Positions 1 to 12,123 of a stretch of DNA of 64,000 bases are shown here, piece by piece. Both the position numbers and the translations under genes were made by a program. Every line of letters begins with the position of its first letter. The first letter of the stretch is position 1. This DNA comes from Batillaria attramentaria (Eukaryota > Mollusca > Gastropoda > Batillariidae), in assembly GCA_018292915.2 (NCBI GenBank), contig JACVVK020000329.1:657001-721000 (forward strand), given 5' to 3'. The notes under the pieces are model-generated. The model did not search any database. It was not told the origin of the DNA and was given only the letters and a program-made list of their open reading frames with translations.

Positions 1-1787
1 CCCAAGCTGGAAACACTCCATTAATAAAAAATAATAATAATAATAATAATAATAATAATCCAAAATTAGACTAAATCTGTGCAATTTTGGTGAATTCGAG
101 TCAAATGCTTCAGAGGAGGAAACACTTCACTTCATTTTGGAGACAATTTTTTTATATAAATAATTATCGTGAAATCTGTGCAATTTGGTGCGTCTTAGGA
201 TGATTTTAAGCGCGTCATAGGAGGAAACACACTTTCTAAAGGGGAATGACAATTTTTAGCCAAACGTGGCTATCCGCGAAAAGGTGGAAGAGTTTCATCC
301 CTGCTTCTAACAAAACAAGGCTTGTCTTGAAATCGTTTCAGAGCCCGACACCAGGACCAACCACACCCTCGTTCCGTTTCCTCGTCACATTCACCCTCAC
401 ACACTCATCAATCTGTTCCGTGGACCGTGTCGAGATCCGGAGAATCTCTCCACGCTCCACTGATGCCGAGAGTCGTCAATGTCGTGGACGTGTTACTCAC
501 GTGATGTAGGGGGAGACTATCAAATGCAATATGACATTGGGGAGGGGGGTGGGGTGGGGGGGTGGGTGGGTGGGGGAGGTGGACTGGTCGATCATTCAAG
601 TTCCGTCAATCGCTCAGAGATTTATAGGTGGGGGGGGGGGGGGGGGGGTAATGTGAGCTCAAGAGGGTGTAAAACGGGAGATCGGCAGAGTGTGAAGTTA
701 CGTGCGATCAAATAAACTGGTAGGTACTTCTGCTTGAATGAATGAATGAATGAATGAATGAATGAATGAATGAATGAATGAATGAATGAAAATCAATAAC
801 AGAATTTACGTTCCGAAATGGTCATACAGACTAAATATTTTCCCCTCTAAATCAGCCCCAAAAAAGAGAGAAAAAAAAAGGTATTACTAAAAGGAAATCA
901 GTCAAATGTCACAAACGACATTGTGACTGGACGTCAGGGTGGGCAGCACAGACAGACAGAAGAGCGGGGGTGGGTGGGGGTGGGGTGGGGGGTGATGTGG
1001 GGGTGGGGGCTTGGGACACAAGCCCTTTCATGTGAGTTATACATACATGTACATGTACCAAAAACAGATGGTCACCTTACCCTACAAAACCCAATCAAAA
1101 ATAGTCTTAGAAAACCCGCAGACAGAAACCGAGATCAAATCAATTAAAGGTCAACTCTGTCTCCAGGAAATCTTTCTTCTCGCAATCTTGAATTATGATT
1201 GTTTTAATGCGCACATATCGGTTTGTTTGGGGGGGGGGGGGTTAAGCTCTTTTCGTGGGGTCTATCATCGAACCACTTAGACACCTGCGCAGTGACAGCA
1301 TCTCAAATGCTGGTACTGAGCCAACAGAAGCATATTCAGTGACGCGGTGAACACACTGAACAGAGTGTTGTACCAACAGCCGAAGAATATGAAGGTTCGA
1401 CCGCTCGCGCAAAGTGTAACAACATTGTGTCGCATCACGAACTCTACTAATCATTAGGATAGAGTATTTCGAGCGTACAGGCGCCCTCACAAGCGAAACT
1501 GTTCCAAAACACAAGCAGGCTTAGTAAACATGGGTATAGTCCGTTCAAACTATCCCAAATACTCACTGGAACCTTGACCAAACCGACGACCAACTCTTAT
1601 CTGCCTACCATCCTAACATCGCGAGACTAAAGGGCCATTCTTCCCCCCCCCCCCCCTTCTTTACCCACCCCCTTCCTTCCCCCACCCACCCACCCACCCC
1701 CACCCCCCTCCACATCCTTCCATCCGAACAACCTATCCCTTCATTAAATACAATTGCACGTAACTGCATTTCTGTCCTCAAAAGTGC
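1..1787. other. Non-coding, low-complexity region
   Basis: No gene recognised. It holds an AAT microsatellite (about 36-59), a degenerate tandem repeat of roughly 100 bp seen twice between 60 and 240 (shared 'aaatctgtgcaatt' and 'ggaggaaacac' blocks), G-rich tracts at 540-580 and 631-649, a TGAA microsatellite at 733-790, GT-rich sequence at 967-1012 and a C-rich tract at 1640-1710. The short open frames here consist of low-complexity sequence. Confidence 0.6.
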
Positions 1788-1955
1788 GGGGAGCCAGGGT
1801 GGCCGAATGGTAGAGCGTTGGACTTCTAGTTCTAATGGTCGGGTCGTGAGTTCGTATCCCGGCTGGAGCCAAATATTTGTGCTGGCTTTTTGATCGTTGC
1901 CCCGTCTTTGATACGTGGTGGAAAAGGAGGTTAAACCCCCAAACACCCACCCACC
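1788..1955 (+). mobile_element. tRNA-derived SINE, family B, full length
   Basis: The head is tRNA-like, with an A-box-like 'tggccgaatggtagagcg' and a B-box-like 'gttcgtatccc'. A body with 'ccaaatatttgtgctggc' and a tail ending 'cccacccaccctc' follow. An 11-bp target-site duplication, ctcaaaagtgc, flanks it (1777-1787 and 1956-1966), which proves retroposition. Related copies in this window lie at 36979-37136, 47415-47583, 58133-58220, 60220-60388 and, inverted, 4428-4497. Confidence 0.88.
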
Positions 1956-2399
1956 CTCAAAAGTGCACGAGCAAGGACCTCTTCAAGTCAACGACTCAGT
2001 CACCAACAATCACCCCGCCAAACCCTTACCACAACTTCACCGCCACAACTGGCATTCACACGCTCACGCGAGGTGCAGTTGTCCACGTCATCAGAAGCAA
2101 ATTATACGGCTGAGGGAGTCAAGGCTGTGGTCAGCAGCCCCCCCCCCCCCTCCCCGATCCGGCCAGTAAATGCCGGGGGAAGATGCTCCCTGAATGAGGA
2201 TCTTTGATCGCACTTACCGTGATCATCTCCGCCGCTTAGGGCAGCAGCCATTTGATTGTAGGGGATCGAGAGACAAGAGAGAGACAGCGGGAACATGGGA
2301 GTGAAGAGAGGGAGGAGTGTGAGCGACCTTGCTTGAGGCAGTCACGACATTTGATTATCGGTGTGCAGCACGATACTGTGGAGAGTGTACGGTACTTCA

Positions 2400-2421
2400 C
2401 CCCCCCCCCCTCCAACACACC

Positions 2422-2482
<61 letters not shown>
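2400..2482. repeat. C-run followed by (CA)n microsatellite
   Basis: A run of cytosines is followed by about 27 CA dinucleotides. Open frames across it encode only Thr-His or Cys-Val repeats and are not genes. Confidence 0.95.
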
Positions 2483-2483
<1 letters not shown>

Positions 2484-2506
2484 CCAGCAAGGTGATGTGG
2501 CAACAG

Positions 2507-2697
2507 TTATTGGTTGAAGGCTGTGAAGAGGTGGGTTTTCATATTTGTTTTCAAAGATAGTTTTGTGTCTGCATATCTGATCGAAACTGGGAGATCATTC
2601 CAACAAGTCGGACCCTGGTGTGAATAACTACGCTGACCAAAGGTCTTTGTCTTGACATGAGGGACGCGGAGTTTTCGGGTGTCAGCAGCAGAACGAC
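2507..2697 (-). pseudogene. LINE ORF2 C-terminal fragment (CR1/L2-like)
   Basis: On the minus strand a frame ends at a TAA (2507-2509). It encodes the characteristic C-terminal tail of CR1/L2-type non-LTR retrotransposons: a segment reading TFGQRSYSHQGPTCWNDLP, followed by a short basic stretch ending KTHLFTAFNQ. The same FGQR...WN.LP...F...LKTHLF pattern occurs in the two other LINE fragments of this window (48152-49540 and 53042-53320). Only about 60 codons survive, so it is a dead 5'-truncated copy. Confidence 0.75.
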
Positions 2698-2935
2698 ACT
2701 AACAAATGCATTTCACATACACACACCCCTTCCCATCCATCCACCTAAAAATAAACAAAAAAAACAACAATAACAAAATCGAGATAACAAGTCGATGTGG
2801 TCTTGAGAAAATTCAAATATATGGCGGCTGCACGATCCCTGGCAGGTGATGTGCGTGAAATTGCCAACATCATTTTTGTCCAATCAGTGACGCGTTTGGT
2901 TTCGAGAGAGCGTACAGTTCTGTGCGTTTCCACTC
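2698..2935. repeat. Dispersed repeat R1, copy 1
   Basis: This stretch is clearly related to 5211-5440. Both start with 'acaaatgcatttca', run through a C-rich then A-rich part, and share 'ggtgatgtgcgt' and 'ccaatcagtgacgcgtttgg'. No coding capacity is apparent. Its class is unknown; it may be an old SINE or MITE. Confidence 0.6.
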
Positions 2936-3206
2936 TGTGTAGAAAGTACCAGCACTTGCCCTCTGAGGCCTCAAAAGGGATTTAACTGTTCGATAATGAA
3001 GAAAGTCGCTTACACTCAGTGTCCAGGAACCTAATCAGATCAAGGCTGAGTTTTCCCCCCAGAAACAAAGAAGTATGGAAAGCCGTTAGTAGCAAAAGAC
3101 GAAAAAATATCCCAGATACTCCCAATAGCAAACGCCGCTTCAAATTACACATAATCCCTTCATAGATTATTCATCCTCATAATTTAGACCAGTAAAGGAC
3201 TCGATG

Positions 3207-3298
3207 TTAACTCTTTGACGACGGAGCGCAATTTCTGACACACGATTTCCTATAGGAAATCGTGTGTCAGAAATTGCGCTCCGTCGTCAAAGAGTTAA
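3207..3298. mobile_element. Perfect 92-nt palindrome flanked by TTAA (foldback/MITE)
   Basis: Two 46-nt arms are exact reverse complements with no loop, centred on 'cctatagg' at 3252/3253. The outermost bases on each side read TTAA, the target used by piggyBac-like elements. Just inside them are 'ctctttgacg' and its complement. It is best read as a minimal foldback element; no transposase is nearby. Confidence 0.75.
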
Positions 3299-3332
3299 AC
3301 GAAGACTGTTGGGGATAAGTGGAGCGGCTGCC

Positions 3333-3590
<258 letters not shown>

Positions 3591-3961
3591 TGGAAAATTG
3601 CCGGCTGCAGTGAGACATTTTTTTTTCCTACCAGACACTTCTTCAGGGTACCCGCAATTTTATGTGTGAAATACTGAAAATCGAAGAACAGCCCCCCCCC
3701 CCCCCCCCCTCTCTCTCTGTGCAGTGTACGTCCGTGCGCGCGCGCGTATGTGTGTGAGAGAGAGCACAAATAAGAAAGAAACCATTCATGCCAATTTCTC
3801 CGCCATGCTTGTATGTAAACTGGCTTAGATACGCACGCATATCAGTTTTTACCTGTTGTGTTGTCTTACAAGTTTATGCTATTTACTGGTTGACGGCGAT
3901 TCTTCCATGAATGAAAAATGTTTACACCAAAGAACACATTCCTCTAGCGCTCTAGTGTTTT

Positions 3962-4103
<142 letters not shown>

Positions 4104-4427
4104 AATCAATCAAATATTTGCGCGTTCTATGCTGTACGTAAGAAAATCTCTTACACAAGAAACCGCTTCTGTTCAAAAGAAAGCCCTCCATTCAAACACC
4201 TGAAAAATCGATACCATTCGCTGGCAGAAAATTAGCTCAGCTGTAGCCTGGCAGCTGCGTCCGTCAGCGGACCTAAATTACTAAACGAAGAAAGTACAAA
4301 TACGTTTAACCCAGGGGAAAAAAAGGCAAACTAAGCAGCTTCTATATTACTAGGACTCACAAAAGACATTTTGTGCGCCCTCACCCTGGTAACAGTCTAC
4401 ATGTATCTGACCAAGACAGACAGACAG

Positions 4428-4497
4428 ACGGGGTGGGTGGGTGGGTGTTTGGAGGTTTAGCGTCCTTTTCCACCGCATACGGGTGATATCAAAGACG
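4428..4497 (-). mobile_element. SINE family B, 3' fragment
   Basis: Reverse complement of the SINE B tail: 'gggtgggtgggtg' followed by the complement of the family's 'aaaggacgttaaac' and 'gtctttgatatcac' blocks. The tRNA-like head is missing. Confidence 0.75.
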
Positions 4498-4784
4498 GAG
4501 ACAGACAGACGGAACAATCCTGGAACAGACGGACTGCTGACAAGCCGGGAGCACTTCCCATCCTTTCCAGCAAACCCGGAAAAGTCCGTCACGCCCGGAC
4601 CAACCCCCCATCAGCCGGGAGTCAAGCAATAAATGGAATTTTCTCGGCTTCTGTCACCTCCGCCGGCCTGTCACTCTCCTTCTGTCGGCACCTCATCTTC
4701 TGACGTTCGCTCGGTTAATGCGTCTAGCGCCTGATGCGTGTGACGTCCGCGGTGGGTGACGGCAGTGTTGGTGTAGATCACAGT

Positions 4785-5165
4785 TCCAGCTATTTGGGGG
4801 AGGGCCATTCCAGCTGTTGAGGGCTGTTCCAGTTAATGGGGACTGTACAAGCTATTGCGGGCTGTTCCGGATACTGGGGGCTGCTCCAGCTATTTGGGGG
4901 GGGGGGGGGGGGGGGGGCTATTCCAGCTGTTGAGGGCTGTTCCAGTTAATGGGGGCTGTACAAGCTATTGCGGGCTGTTCCGGATACTGGGGGCTGCTCC
5001 AGCTATTGGGGGCTGTTCCAGCTCCTGAGGGCTGTTTCAGTTAATGGGGGCTGTTCCAGCTAATGGGGACTGTACAAGCTATTGCGGCCTGTTCCAGATA
5101 TTGAGAGCTGTTCCAGCAATTGTGGGCTGTTCCAGCTACTGGGGGCTATTCCAGCTGTGTGGGGT
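4785..5165. repeat. Minisatellite with higher-order structure (about 20-bp units)
   Basis: Diverged units of about 20-21 bp built on 'gctgttccagctattggggg' repeat across about 380 bp. Blocks of five to six variant units recur in the same order (for example ...gttgaggg...gttaatgggg...gtacaagctattgcggg...), giving a higher-order period of roughly 110-120 bp. A G-run of about 23 lies at 4895-4917. Confidence 0.85.
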
Positions 5166-5210
5166 TGAATAAGTTCTCTGTGTATGGTGCGCGAAGTTAA
5201 AGTATTTATT

Positions 5211-5440
5211 TCACAGACAAATGCATTTCATACACCCATCCCTTCCTACCCACCCACCTTTAAAAAAAAAAAAAAAAAAAAACTGAAGCAAAATCGACAC
5301 AACCAGTTTAATCGTCTTGAAAATTTAAGTATGGCGACAAGATTCCTGGCTGGTGATGTGCGTCAAATTGCGAACAAGATTTTGTCCAATCAGTGACGCG
5401 TTTGGTGGCATCGTGGCTGTGCAGTTTTCTCACTTGTTTC
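5211..5440. repeat. Dispersed repeat R1, copy 2
   Basis: Second copy of the repeat described at 2698-2935, in the same orientation and diverged. A poly-A run of about 20 (5262-5282) is inserted in the middle part. Confidence 0.6.
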
Positions 5441-6937
5441 GACATAACTTGCGAGGTATGCAACTGGAAACAAGAACTGGAGAGTGAAGTAAACAATAGC
5501 TAAATAACATGCGTCCTGATTATACCTTTTTCACTAGGATGTGTGTGTGTGGGGGGGGGGGGGGGCGCAATTTTAACCAAACACTCTTCCCTCACACCAT
5601 TCTCTGCGCGGAGTATGTCTGTAATCCTCGTTCGCTCAGTTGACATAAACGCACACCAAACATTCATCCAGAAAGTGCCGACGAGAAACGACGCTGGCAC
5701 CCAACAGATTTTGTTGTTGTTTTCCCAGGGGCCCACTAACGGGTCTAGAACCGAGCCCGAGACAAAACGATGCGGTCAATTTCCTGAAATATTCATCTTG
5801 ATTTAGCCCTTGGCTCGAACGCGCACGACGATACATACCCGCTGAGCGACTGGGGCACGCTAAGAAAGATCGGGGGAACTCGGTCCCGGAACGAGACGCC
5901 GACACGGAATGAGTGCATTAAATCCAAATCACTGTCTTTTAAGGCTTAAGAGTTTGAAAATAATTGGTTTGTCGGACAACATCTTTTCACCGTTGCAAAC
6001 ACCAGGATTTATCTGTTCTTTTACGTGTGTGCGCGCATGTGTGTATGAGTATAAAAAAAAGAGCAGAAGGTCAAACCAGAAAGGTATGCTGCAAAAAGGA
6101 AAAACTGTGCCTTTGTGATTATTTTTCATGTTGGTTTTTTTTTAAACAAAATGTAAAGAATAGTCTACTTCCGAACAGTTTGTTTCTTAAATGTCTGGCT
6201 GGTCAGTGGTGTTTACTTCTGTTTGGTTTGTGAAGGTGGTTGCTGTTGTTGTTTTTCGACGTTGCTGTTGTTGTTGTTGTTGTTGTTGAGGTTGTTATTG
6301 TTGGTGGTGGTGGTGATATTACTGTTGTTGTTAATGCCGTTGCTGTTGTTGTTTGCTTGAGCATGCACGTGTACACTTTTACATGTATCCATGTGTGTTC
6401 GCATGAGTCTCTGTGTGTGCGTGTGTCGGGGAGAAGGGAGGGCGTAGAGGCAGTAAGAAGACTCACGTGCTGACAACGCGCAAAAGCCTCGCCAAACAAA
6501 ATGCAAACCAAACTTTGCTTCCCTTAATTACTCACAGTCACGCCCCACACAATACAAGCAATCGAACCGCCAAACAAGCGCATTCAATCGCCCATAACAA
6601 CTATAAATGGCTACCTTTGTTCACCCCTGACTGCAGCCACTTCGCAGTCAAATCACTGGTCGTCAAACTCACGGAGCTTAAATACAGGCGGTAAAGTCCA
6701 CAACTGATTCCACCCGCCTCCCTATATTGATTTTTTTAACTCCCTCTGTCTGTGCTGCGACTTTTTTTTTCCTGATGGTTGCTTTCCTTTGACTGGTAGA
6801 AACCCGTTTCGCTAGCGGTGTATTTAGTTCCGCACTTGATGATGTCATGATAAAAATTTAAAAAAAACAGAAAGTAGACGATCCTATAAATAGGACCTCG
6901 GCAGGCAAACGATGTGAACGTGAGGTCTCACAAGTTA
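5441..6937. other. Non-coding stretch with (TTG)n tract
   Basis: No gene recognised. It contains a G-run at 5550-5566 and an imperfect TTG/GTT trinucleotide tract at 6238-6355. The frames reading through the latter (Val-rich, or Asn/Thr-rich on the other strand) are simple-sequence artefacts. Confidence 0.55.
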
Positions 6938-7035
6938 GTTAGTTAGTTTAGTTAGTTAGTTAGGGCTTAACGCCGCGCAATCAACAAAGACTAATTCAAG
7001 GCTAACAAAGGTCCCTTCCTGCCAAGTCCTATAAA
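6938..7035. repeat. TTAG-repeat tail with 'gggcttaacgccgcgc' motif
   Basis: About six TTAG units are followed by 'gggcttaacgccgcgc'. A similar motif ('atggcttaaagccgcgc') recurs near 58674-58690, so this is probably the 3' tail of a dispersed retroposon. Confidence 0.45.
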
Positions 7036-7073
7036 AAAAAAAAGAGAATTTCCGAGTAAAAACAAGGTGTAAA

Positions 7074-7276
7074 CTAGAGAGGCAGAAGCCTCCATGGCTC
7101 CCTTGTGACACAGGTCAAGGTCATTCACAAGAGTATGTTTGTAAAGCTCTTATCACTATCCAGTATCATGCCAAGTAAAGTGTCTCTGGCGCTCTGAGTT
7201 CCTGGCAATATTACAATTTTCTCCGAAACAGTTTGATGGCCTTCAATGGCCTTGAAAATGACAATGTTAAAGTTTT

Positions 7277-7348
<72 letters not shown>

Positions 7349-7393
7349 GACGGAGGATAAATACATACACTCCCATTGTTACATAAGGGAGCC
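7074..7393 (-). mobile_element. GGCTCCCTTGT-ended element, single-unit copy
   Basis: Its ends are inverted: 'ggctcccttgtg' at 7096 and 'acataagggagcc' at 7393. An outer 'ctagagaggcagaagcct' is shared with the other copy. Inside are one 'ctgagttcc...acaatgttaaag' unit, a (CA)n tract (7279-7345) and 'gacgacgga'. The copy at 50774-51902 is in the opposite orientation and carries several such units. Non-coding; class unknown. Confidence 0.75.
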
Positions 7394-7737
7394 AAAAATC
7401 TATAGAGATTAAATGAGAAAAATCCTTCAAGACTTTAAAACTGGACAACGGAAGGCTGATTTTTCAAAGGTCTATATTTTATATTAAACAAACTCTTCAA
7501 GAAAGCTGAAGACGCTGTCAGGGGGAACATCCCTGAACAACACCCGTGAGGAGGGCCCACAAAATGGAGACCTATGCGTAGAGAGTTAAACGCTGCGTCC
7601 GAAGCAAATCCGGGTGTTACTGTTGTATGGATTCTGCACAAGCGCAGTGATTCTATACCAATGGTTTATATTTCAAATGTATAGATCGTCTACGTGTTCT
7701 AATATGTAGGAAGTGAACAGCTGGTTTGAATTAGCTC

Positions 7738-7754
7738 ACAGAGAGAGAGAGAGA

Positions 7755-7835
<81 letters not shown>

Positions 7836-7874
7836 CTCTCTCTGTCTCTGTCTCTCTCTCTCTCTTCCCCCCCC

Positions 7875-7965
<91 letters not shown>

Positions 7966-7976
7966 CACACACACAA
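7738..7976. repeat. Compound (AG)n/(CA)n/(TC)n microsatellite
   Basis: An AG run, then about 38 CA, then TC and C runs, then a second CA run with periodic CAAA interruptions. Apparent proteins of 90-156 codons here are repeat translations. Confidence 0.95.
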
Positions 7977-8289
7977 CCTCATGTCCACAGCAACACCAAC
8001 ATCAAAGCACACTCTGGCACCGACTCCCTCCCACCTGACACCACCCCCACCCACATCACGTACAACAACCACCACCATGCCTCCATCCTCCAACACTTGT
8101 TCTCAGCTCTCGTGGGATTAATCGGAATATTGGCGAGCAATATTCGGAATCGGAGGCAAGTGGCATCAACAAATTGGTGTTAGTGTCGGCAGCGACGCTA
8201 TGTCAACACGACATTAGTGTTTAGCAATCAGCCCCCTCGACCTTTGGCAAACAGTCCCGGGATTCTGGGATTTCGGCACCTTGTGACTG

Positions 8290-8290
<1 letters not shown>

Positions 8291-8353
<63 letters not shown>
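8291..8353. repeat. (GT)n microsatellite
   Basis: About 30 GT dinucleotides, uninterrupted. Confidence 0.97.
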
Positions 8354-8354
<1 letters not shown>

Positions 8355-8424
8355 TGTTCTTAGTTCCAGGAAAAAGCATGCTCATGCTTGTTGATATTAC
8401 TGTGTGCTGTTTGATGCAGTTGAT

Positions 8425-8945
8425 TAGTGTTTGTTTGTTTGTTTGTTTGTTTGTTTGTTTGTTTGTTATTGTTGGGCTTTTTTGTTTTTTTTTTTGTTGT
8501 TGTTTTTTTGTTTGTTTGTTGTTGTTTTTTTTGGGGGGGCTCCTTTGTTTGCTTGTTTAGGGTTTGTGTTTTGGGGTGGGTTTTTTTTTTGTTGGTTTTT
8601 TGTTTATATCATCGGGTTGGTTTTTAGCTGTTGTTGATGTTGTTTTTGTTTTATTTATTTTTGTATTTTGTTTGTTGTTGTTTTGTATGTGCTTTTGGTG
8701 TTTGTTTGTTTTTTTGTACTTTCTTGGAGGGGGGGGGGGGCTTGGTTGTTGGTTGTTTTTTGTTTGTTTAATATTGTTGTGTCTTGGGGTGTTTTCTTTT
8801 GGGTTTGTCTGTTTTGTTTTTGTGTTGGGATTGGGGGTTATTTTGGTGGTGGTGTGTGTTTGTTTTGATTGTTTTGTTGTTTGTTTGGGAAGGGGGGGGG
8901 GGGTTTCCAGAAAAGGAGGACGGGGTGGGGGGGGGGGGCGAATTA
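8425..8945. repeat. Long G/T-only low-complexity tract (GTTT)n
   Basis: About 500 bp of almost pure G and T on this strand, beginning as (TGTT)n and decaying into irregular T-runs and G-runs. It gives several long Phe/Val/Cys/Leu-rich frames that look like membrane proteins. They are artefacts of the composition. Confidence 0.9.
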
Positions 8946-8971
8946 ATTAATTAGACAGGGCTCTGTACATG

Positions 8972-9497
8972 CAGGGGTGCTAGCAACTCGGGACCTACAA
9001 ATCTGAAACCACTTCAAGATGTTTTGCCAAATCTGAAAAGCCACAACTCGGAATGCAAGGAAAGCCAGAAGAAATTGACAAGCGGGGGGGGGGGGGGGGG
9101 GGGGGCAAGACAGCTTACCGCAGTCCAGAAACTGAATTCACCCTCAAAATCGGAATGCAAGGAACGCCGAAAAAATTGACAAGGGGGGGGGGGGGGGACG
9201 ACGGCGGCGGCGGCAAGACAGCTTACCGCAACAGTCCTGAAACTGAATTGGCCCTCAAAATCGGAATACAAGGAACGCTGAAAAAATTGACAAGCGGTGG
9301 GGGGGGGGGGGGGGGACAGCTACCGCAAACTACGTAGCCGCCTGTACGCACCACCTCTTCCTTTTTCACGATTTTGCGGTTAAAAGTGTTTCTACATGTA
9401 GTTCAAGAGGAGGCCATTGCAACTTGTACTCCGCCGAAGACGGTCTCGAAATCGGAAATCAGATCTGAATCGGAAATCTGCCACCCTGCAAATCGGA

Positions 9498-9530
<33 letters not shown>

Positions 9531-9620
9531 CACGTACGATTTTCTGCCAAATCGGAAATCGGGATTCAGGTGAAATTTCAAATCGGAAATCCGATCTGAA
9601 TCGGAACTCTGGCACCCCTG
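8972..9620. mobile_element. CAGGG-ended non-autonomous DNA transposon with internal tandem units
   Basis: The termini are inverted (CAGGGGTGCTAG and CTGGCACCCCTG). The 6-bp direct repeat tacatg flanks it (8966-8971 and 9621-9626). Inside, a unit of about 115 bp ('...ggcaagacagcttaccgca...aaatcggaatgcaaggaa...') is repeated about three times between 9047 and 9325, each carrying a G-run of 14-22. A hAT-like origin is inferred from the CAG ends. Confidence 0.75.
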
Positions 9621-9629
9621 TACATGCCA

Positions 9630-10735
9630 TGTACGTGAACTAACCGTAACGAAAACACAATCTTCAGGAAACCAATTCACCGAGACGTTTCCACATCGCA
9701 CTAGCAGCGCAGCCGAGCCCAAGTCGCCTCAGAGAGCCGCAGTCCAAGGGAAGCAACTATTCAGGAGACGCGCAAACCCACGACCATTGTCTCCCTTTAT
9801 TTCTCTTCCCACCTTCCAGTTAATGCGACGACGCTTGCAAGGACTAATTCACATGCACTGCTGGGTAGGTACTTTTGATCTTTTTACCGATCAACTGTGA
9901 GCAATCGCTATCATCAATTTCAAAATACAAACTGCAATCAGAGCACACATTTCAATTTATTTGTACACCATGACATGACGTGCACACACACAATGAGACA
10001 TTGACTGTGTAAGAACATTTTATAGCAATGATGTTTTATTTTAATTCAAAACTATGGGACAAATGGTTTTGCGCAAAGTCTACCTTGCATGCAAAAACTG
10101 CACAGAAACAGAAACTCAGAATGAAACACCAGCAGCCCCAAAAGATGATTTAAAACTATGATGGAATGGTGTTCTGTCTTGTCAGTGGTAACTGTACAGA
10201 AACTGAAATTGAAACTAAAAATAAAGACAGTGAGTAAAGTGTCAGCAGTTTCATCTGATGACTCAGTCACAGACAGACAGACAGACAGAGGGAGAGATGA
10301 GCCAGCCAGCGTTACTCCAATCAACACCAGAACTAAAACCGCCCTTGCAAAAATACATGTACCATATCTTCTGAGATGCAGCTTACAACATCACGCCCTC
10401 AATCGATATCCCAGACATGTTTCAACTGTTTCCATTCATCCCCTCATGTTCACTCGCCCCCTCATACCACCACCACCACCACTGCTCATTTCCACTGCCA
10501 CCCTATAATTTGTAAGACCTTACCAGCTGTAAGGTAGGGTCTCCTCCGCTGGCGGCCAAACAAATTTGCCTCTAGAGCAGCCTGAATTTATCTTGGATGT
10601 AGGATGCACCTCAGAAGAGGGTAGCCCCTGTTCCCTAGGGCAAACAAACCTTGTCCAAACACCATGACATGTGGTTACAGTAACGGCCCGGCATGGAAGC
10701 TGTGCGCGGAAGTATCTTTGAGGAGGGGAAGGTGT
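9630..10735. other. No gene recognised
   Basis: Mixed-composition sequence with no domain-bearing frame, splice-bounded exon or repeat family that I can identify. A short (ACAG)n lies at 10269-10290 and a CCA-rich stretch at 10465-10485. Confidence 0.4.
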
Positions 10736-10789
10736 CAGTGTGTGTGTGCGTGCGTGTGTGTGTGTGTGTGTATGTGCGTGTGTGTGTGC

Positions 10790-10853
<64 letters not shown>

Positions 10854-10904
10854 GTGTGTGTGTGTGACACGAATTAACCAAATAGAATTCCAAACGAAAC
10901 AATT

Positions 10905-10977
<73 letters not shown>
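10735..10977. repeat. Two (TG)n microsatellites
   Basis: TG tracts at about 10738-10866 (with TGCG interruptions) and 10908-10976, separated by 42 bp of unique sequence. A CA/CG-rich tract continues at 11089-11155. Confidence 0.96.
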
Positions 10978-11299
10978 TGGAGGGGGCAGGGGGGAGGGGG
11001 GGAGAGGAGTGGTAATGTCTGTCATGGGAGAAAAGCCAACCAGTTTTTTGTTTGGAAGATAAAATCAGCCAAACACCGCCAGCCTTTTCACACACACACA
11101 CACATACACATGCACGCACGCACGCGCACACACACACACACCACAGACAGACACACAGGCAAGTTGTTTCGTTTGTACACAAATGATCTGCTATCTTGTC
11201 CTTCAAACAGAGATTTTATCAGCACATGATAAATGATTGCATTGCACAGCACACAGAGCGGGCCATCGGGCTAAACGATATCTTCCTCTTTTTTTTTCT

Positions 11300-11302
11300 T
11301 TT

Positions 11303-11343
<41 letters not shown>
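11300..11343. repeat. (TC)n microsatellite
   Basis: A poly-T stretch with C interruptions leads into about 16 TC dinucleotides. Confidence 0.95.
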
Positions 11344-11344
<1 letters not shown>

Positions 11345-11659
11345 ACAGATTTGAACAACGCTGAAGGTGGTGATAAGAAGTCAAGACAGGACTTAGTTGC
11401 GCAAGCCACTTGTACCCAAACCGCAGATCTCGTGGCCGTCTGGGATGCATCCTGACCGGAAACATTTCTCCGTGACATAGAGTACCTGTACATGTTCAAG
11501 TGTTTTTATGCATGGTCTATCTGGTCTTTTTTTTTTTTTTTTTAATAAATAGCGTGAGGCATGAGCAGTCGTCCAGCAGGTGTGAGGTATTCTGTCAGAG
11601 CTAAAGCAGCTTAGTTTATCTTATCAGCACTCGGTTCTTATCACCAACTTGTTCTTGCT

Positions 11660-11660
11660 G

Positions 11661-11742
<82 letters not shown>
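11660..11742. repeat. (TG)n microsatellite
   Basis: About 38 TG dinucleotides, ending in TGCGCGCATGCG. Confidence 0.97.
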
Positions 11743-11747
<5 letters not shown>

Positions 11748-11879
11748 TGTGTATGACAGAGCATATGAGAGAGGTTAGATATTTAAATAATTATCTTAAG
11801 TCATGCAAAGTCAATTTTCTGCTCTTTATTCTCAAGTCTTCCCATGTCTTGTTGGTTTTTTGTTTTTTATGTCATATTT

Positions 11880-11962
11880 CTTATGGTATGTAGTGTATTC
11901 TGGGCAAAAGCAATTTCCCTTTTAGGGATGAATAAAGTATAATTCAATTCAATTCAATTCAA
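11880..11962 (+). mobile_element. LINE 3' tail ending in (ATTCA)n
   Basis: The block 'tttagggatgaataaagt' is followed by about four ATTCA units. This is the kind of short tandem tail that ends CR1-type and related LINEs. No coding part remains. Confidence 0.5.
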
Positions 11963-12110
11963 CTGGCAGCCCCTGCTTTGGAAATGGAAATGTTCAGCCT
12001 ATACAATTAAAAAAGTACATGTATGCAATTCTCAATTCTGAGACATAAACGTGTGTGTTAGGTTCTATCCGCGGCACTTTGAGCCAATTCAAGAAACTGG
12101 GTAAAGTGCC
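11963..12110 (+). mobile_element. SINE family C (V-SINE-like), 3' fragment
   Basis: It contains the family C 3' part: 'ctttggaaatggaaatgttc', a long gap, then 'ggcactttgagccaattc' and 'gaaactgggtaaagtgcct'. These correspond to the blocks at 17102-17477 on the other strand. Diverged and lacking the tRNA head. Confidence 0.6.
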
Positions 12111-12123
12111 TACACAAATACAC

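Noticed and set aside
7713..8183. 156-codon His/Thr-rich frame and similar repeats elsewhere
   Set aside because: Translation of CA/TG microsatellites; every frame is open by composition.
8427..8950. Phe/Val/Leu-rich frames resembling membrane proteins
   Set aside because: Produced by a G/T-only low-complexity tract with no start context, domain or splice signal.
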